Assembly: GCF_014655595.1 (NCBI RefSeq)
Contig: NZ_BNBL01000008.1
Coordinates: 1 to 64,000, forward strand
From: Streptomyces griseocarneus
Lineage (GTDB): Bacteria; Actinomycetota; Actinomycetes; Streptomycetales; Streptomycetaceae
DNA: 64,000 bases
Direction: 5' to 3'
Made by a program: the position numbers and the translations under genes. A model generated the notes under the pieces. That model did not search any database. It was given only the letters and a program-made list of their open reading frames with translations, and was not told where the DNA came from. Positions 61,534 through 64,000 of the stretch are shown piece after piece. Within the stretch, counting starts at the first letter, position 1; each line of letters opens with the position of its first letter.

Positions 61534-63749
61534 CGGTCGTCGTCCTCCTTCCGGGACGGGGACTGCTCCGGCGAGGCCGGCGCATCCGAGGACGGGGCCT
61601 CCGAGGGCGGGGCCGAGGAGCCGTCCGACGCGGAGGCCGAGGGGGTGGGCGTGGGCGAGGCGATGGGCTGGGCCTCGATGGTGCCGTCCTTCTCGATCTT
61701 CGGCAGCTTGCTCTCGGGGTGCGGGAGCAGGGCCTTCTTGGCGTCGATCTTGCCCTTCTCGTCGACTCCGTAGAGGGCGTTGTAGATCTTGCGGACGGCG
61801 GGGCCGGAGGCGCCGGAGCCGGTGCCGCCCTGGGAGATCGTCATGATGATCGTGTAGTCGGCGGTGTAGGTGGCGATCCACGAGGTGGTCTGCTTGCCGT
61901 AGACCTCGGCGGTGCCGGTCTTGGCGTGCATGGGGATCTCTTTCTGCGGCCAGCCCTCGAACCGCCAGGCGGCGGTGCCCCGGGTGGCGACGCCGGCGAG
62001 GGCGTCGTCGATCTGGTCCCGCGTCCTGCCCTCGAACGGCAGTTTGCCGTGGGAGGTGGGCTTGATCTCGTGGACGCGCCTGCCGTCGGGGCTGACGACC
62101 GCCTTGCCGACGGTGGGGTTGTAGAGGGTGCCGCCGTTGCTGATGGCGGCGTAGATGGTGGCCATCTGGATGGGGGTGACGAGGGTGTCGCCCTGGCCGA
62201 TGGAGTAGTTGACGGAGTCACCGGCGCGCATCCGCATGCCCGACTCGCAGTTCTCCTTGGCGATCTTCCCGGCGTAGCTGTCGTCCTTGCCGCCCTGCTT
62301 GCACCAGGTGTCCTTGTTGGCCTCCCAGTACGACTTCTTCCACTCGCGGTCGGGGACGCGGCCGCGGACCTCGTTGGGCAGGTCGATGCCGGTCTCCTTG
62401 GCGAGCCCGAACTGGTGGGCGGTCTTGTAGAACCAGTCGGCGGGGTGCTTGGGCTTGTTGCCGCCGTCCTTCTGCCACTGGCGGTAGGCCAGGTCGTAGA
62501 AGACGGTGTCGCAGGAGACCTCGAGCGCCCGGCCGAGGTTGATGGCCCCGTAGCCCTTGGACTCGAAGTTCTTGAAGACCTGGCCGCCGATGTTGTACGC
62601 GCTGGAGCAGTTGTAGCTGCCGTTGAAGTCGTAGCCGGCGTTGACGGCCGCCGTGGTCGAGATGACCTTGAAGATGGAGCCGGGGGCGGCCTGGCCCTGG
62701 ATGGCGCGGTTGAGCAGCGGGTAGTCGGAGTCCTTGCCGGTGAGGTCCTGGTAGTCCTTGGCCGAGATGCCGCCCACCCAGGCGTTGGGGTCGTAGGTGG
62801 GGTTGGAGGCCATGGAGACCACGCGCCCGGTCTTGGACTCCAGCACCACGACGGCGCCGGAGTCGGCCTTGTAGGGGACGCCGGTGTTCCGGTCGATCTC
62901 CTTGCGGGCGTCCTTCATCGCCTGGTCCAGCTCGCGTTCCGCTATGGCCTGCACGCGGGCGTCGATGCTGGTGACGATGTTGGCGCCGGGGACGGCCTTG
63001 TCGCTCTTGGCCTTGCCGATGACGCGGCCGAGGTTGTCGACCTCGTAGCGGGTGACGCCGGCCTTGCCGCGCAGCTCGGTGTCGTACTGCCGCTCGAGCC
63101 CCGAGCGGCCGATCTGGTCGGAACGCAGCAGCGGGGAGCGGCCGTTCTTGGCCTTGGCGATCTCCTCGTCGGTGACGGGCGAGAGGTAGCCGAGGACCTG
63201 GGCGGTGTTGGAGCCGCCCGGGCCGGCGTAGCGGCGCACGGCCGTGGGCTCGGCGGTGATGCCGGGGAAGTCCTCCTGGCGCTCGCGGATCTGCAGCGCC
63301 TGCTGGGTGGTGGCCTCGTCGGTGATGGGGATGGGCTGGTAGGGCGAGCCGGCCCAGCAGGGCTTGGGGGTCTTGGCGTCGCACAGCCGGACCTTGGCGG
63401 CGACCTCCTCGGGCTTGAGGCCCAGGACCCCGGCCAGGCGGGCCATGACGGCCCTGCCCCTGTCCTTCATCTTCATCAGGTCGGTGCGGCTGGCGGAGAC
63501 CACCAGGCGGGTCTCGTTGTCGGCCAGCGGCACGCCGCGGGCGTCGAGGATCGAGCCGCGGGTGGCGGGGGCGACGACCTGCTGGATGTGGTTGTCGGCG
63601 GCCTCGGCGGTGTACTGGTCGCCGTTGCGGATCTGCAGGTACCACAGGCGGCCGCCGAGGGTGAGCAGCAGCGAGAAGACGAGGATCTGGATGACGACCA
63701 GCCGGATCGTGATGCGCGAGGTCCGCCCGGTCTCCGGAAGGTTGCTCAC
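61530..63749 (-). CDS. mrdA: Penicillin-binding protein 2 (class B transpeptidase)
   Basis: Encodes 739 residues with GTG start overlapping the mreD stop (GTGA). One N-terminal membrane helix (residues about 15-38) is followed by the pedestal domain and the transpeptidase. The active-site Ser lies in PGSIFKV (near residue 358), the second motif is SVN (near 511) and the third is KTGT (near 610). The last ~60 residues are Ser/Pro/Ala-rich and disordered. It crosslinks peptidoglycan made by the partner RodA encoded next. Extra cysteines in the transpeptidase (CKQGGKDD, ENCESG) may form a disulphide outside the cell. Confidence 0.96.
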   Translation of the reverse strand: MSNLPETGRTSRITIRLVVIQILVFSLLLTLGGRLWYLQIRNGDQYTAEAADNHIQQVVAPATRGSILDARGVPLADNETRLVVSASRTDLMKMKDRGRAVMARLAGVLGLKPEEVAAKVRLCDAKTPKPCWAGSPYQPIPITDEATTQQALQIRERQEDFPGITAEPTAVRRYAGPGGSNTAQVLGYLSPVTDEEIAKAKNGRSPLLRSDQIGRSGLERQYDTELRGKAGVTRYEVDNLGRVIGKAKSDKAVPGANIVTSIDARVQAIAERELDQAMKDARKEIDRNTGVPYKADSGAVVVLESKTGRVVSMASNPTYDPNAWVGGISAKDYQDLTGKDSDYPLLNRAIQGQAAPGSIFKVISTTAAVNAGYDFNGSYNCSSAYNIGGQVFKNFESKGYGAINLGRALEVSCDTVFYDLAYRQWQKDGGNKPKHPADWFYKTAHQFGLAKETGIDLPNEVRGRVPDREWKKSYWEANKDTWCKQGGKDDSYAGKIAKENCESGMRMRAGDSVNYSIGQGDTLVTPIQMATIYAAISNGGTLYNPTVGKAVVSPDGRRVHEIKPTSHGKLPFEGRTRDQIDDALAGVATRGTAAWRFEGWPQKEIPMHAKTGTAEVYGKQTTSWIATYTADYTIIMTISQGGTGSGASGPAVRKIYNALYGVDEKGKIDAKKALLPHPESKLPKIEKDGTIEAQPIASPTPTPSASASDGSSAPPSEAPSSDAPASPEQSPSRKEDDDR

Positions 63750-64000
63750 AGCCGCTTGACCCCCTTGAGCTTCTTCGGGGGCCGGGGCATGAGGCCGGTG
63801 CGCTGGGCGCCCATCCGGCTCGTCCGGCCGCCCAGGCGGTTCCTGCGGCTCATCCGGCCCGCCCGGAAGCCGCCGCCGGACCTGCGCTTGTACGCGCCGT
63901 CGCCGGTGGCCGCCACGGCCGTGCCGTCGCCGCTGAGCGGGTCGGCGACCGTCCGCCGGGCGATGGCCATGATCAGCGGCACCGTGAAGGGCGCCAGCAG
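63746..64000 (-). CDS. mreD: Rod-shape-determining protein MreD, C-terminal part
   Basis: Only the last 84 codons are in the window; the gene continues beyond the right edge. The visible part starts inside a membrane helix (LLAPFTVPLIMAIARR) and goes on with a basic, Arg/Gly-rich tail ending PPKKLKGVKRL. The identification rests mainly on position: it is directly upstream of, and overlaps by four bases, pbp2, as in mreBCD-pbp2-rodA operons. MreD spans the membrane and links MreB/MreC to the synthesis enzymes. Confidence 0.85.
   Translation of the reverse strand: MLAPFTVPLIMAIARRTVADPLSGDGTAVAATGDGAYKRRSGGGFRAGRMSRRNRLGGRTSRMGAQRTGLMPRPPKKLKGVKRL

Overview
The window is high-GC, gene-dense actinobacterial chromosome, almost certainly from a Streptomyces species. 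Evidence for this is the extreme third-position GC, frequent GTG/TTG starts, 1-4 nt stop/start overlaps, and a gene order (dnaJ2-hrcA, lepA/rpsT, holA, comEA/comEC, leuS, rsfS, nadD, proA/proB, obg-rpmA-rplU, rne, rodA-pbp2-mreD) that I recognise as Streptomyces core synteny. Most of it is housekeeping. The accessory part is the first ~8-10 kb.

Accessory part (1-9.8 kb): a LysR regulator; three small exported proteins, two of them resembling peptidase-inhibitor family I36; a two-gene unit of unknown proteins; a membrane-anchored DUF2690 protein; a large RHS/YD-repeat protein whose C-terminus lacks a recognisable toxin and runs antisense into the DUF2690 gene; and two tandem paralogous LuxR-type regulators.

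Core, 9.8-24 kb: rsmE, a nitronate monooxygenase, the heat-shock pair hrcA-dnaJ2 behind a CIRCE-like operator, an MBL-fold hydrolase, a DUF3097 protein, hemW, a HATPase-GAF-SpoIIE phosphatase, a long-chain acyl-CoA ligase, lepA and the divergent rpsT.

Core, 24-46 kb: holA, a conserved 91-aa gene, comEC and comEA. The comEC frame has no stop and runs on in phase into holA. Next come degV with a strong G-quadruplex motif behind it, a coiled-coil membrane protein, and leuS. Upstream of leuS is a textbook transcription attenuator with a Leu-Leu-Leu leader peptide that is probably leaderless. Then come a heme-type membrane protein with a NuoF-like/ferredoxin fusion, tRNA-Ala(GGC), a histidine phosphatase with an apparent CTG start, rsfS, an LCP protein, nadD, two very small membrane proteins, an M48 peptidase, two related single-pass membrane proteins, proA, a small conserved gene and proB.

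Core, 46-64 kb: a CDP-glycerol glycerophosphotransferase-like membrane protein convergent with obg; rpmA and rplU, whose leader can fold into a three-way junction; the very large RNase E/G with repeat-rich arms; two radical-SAM-associated proteins; a CYTH-CHAD protein; and the cell-elongation genes rodA, pbp2 and the 3' end of mreD, cut by the right edge.

The LCP protein, the glycerophosphotransferase-like protein, the M48 peptidase, the two related membrane proteins and the mreD-pbp2-rodA unit suggest that part of the window serves cell-wall and wall-polymer assembly. I see no CRISPR array, insertion sequence, prophage or biosynthetic cluster. The best leads are regulatory RNA or DNA structures (leuS attenuator, rplU leader junction, degV G-quadruplex) and odd gene boundaries (comEC-holA, RHS/DUF2690, CTG start).
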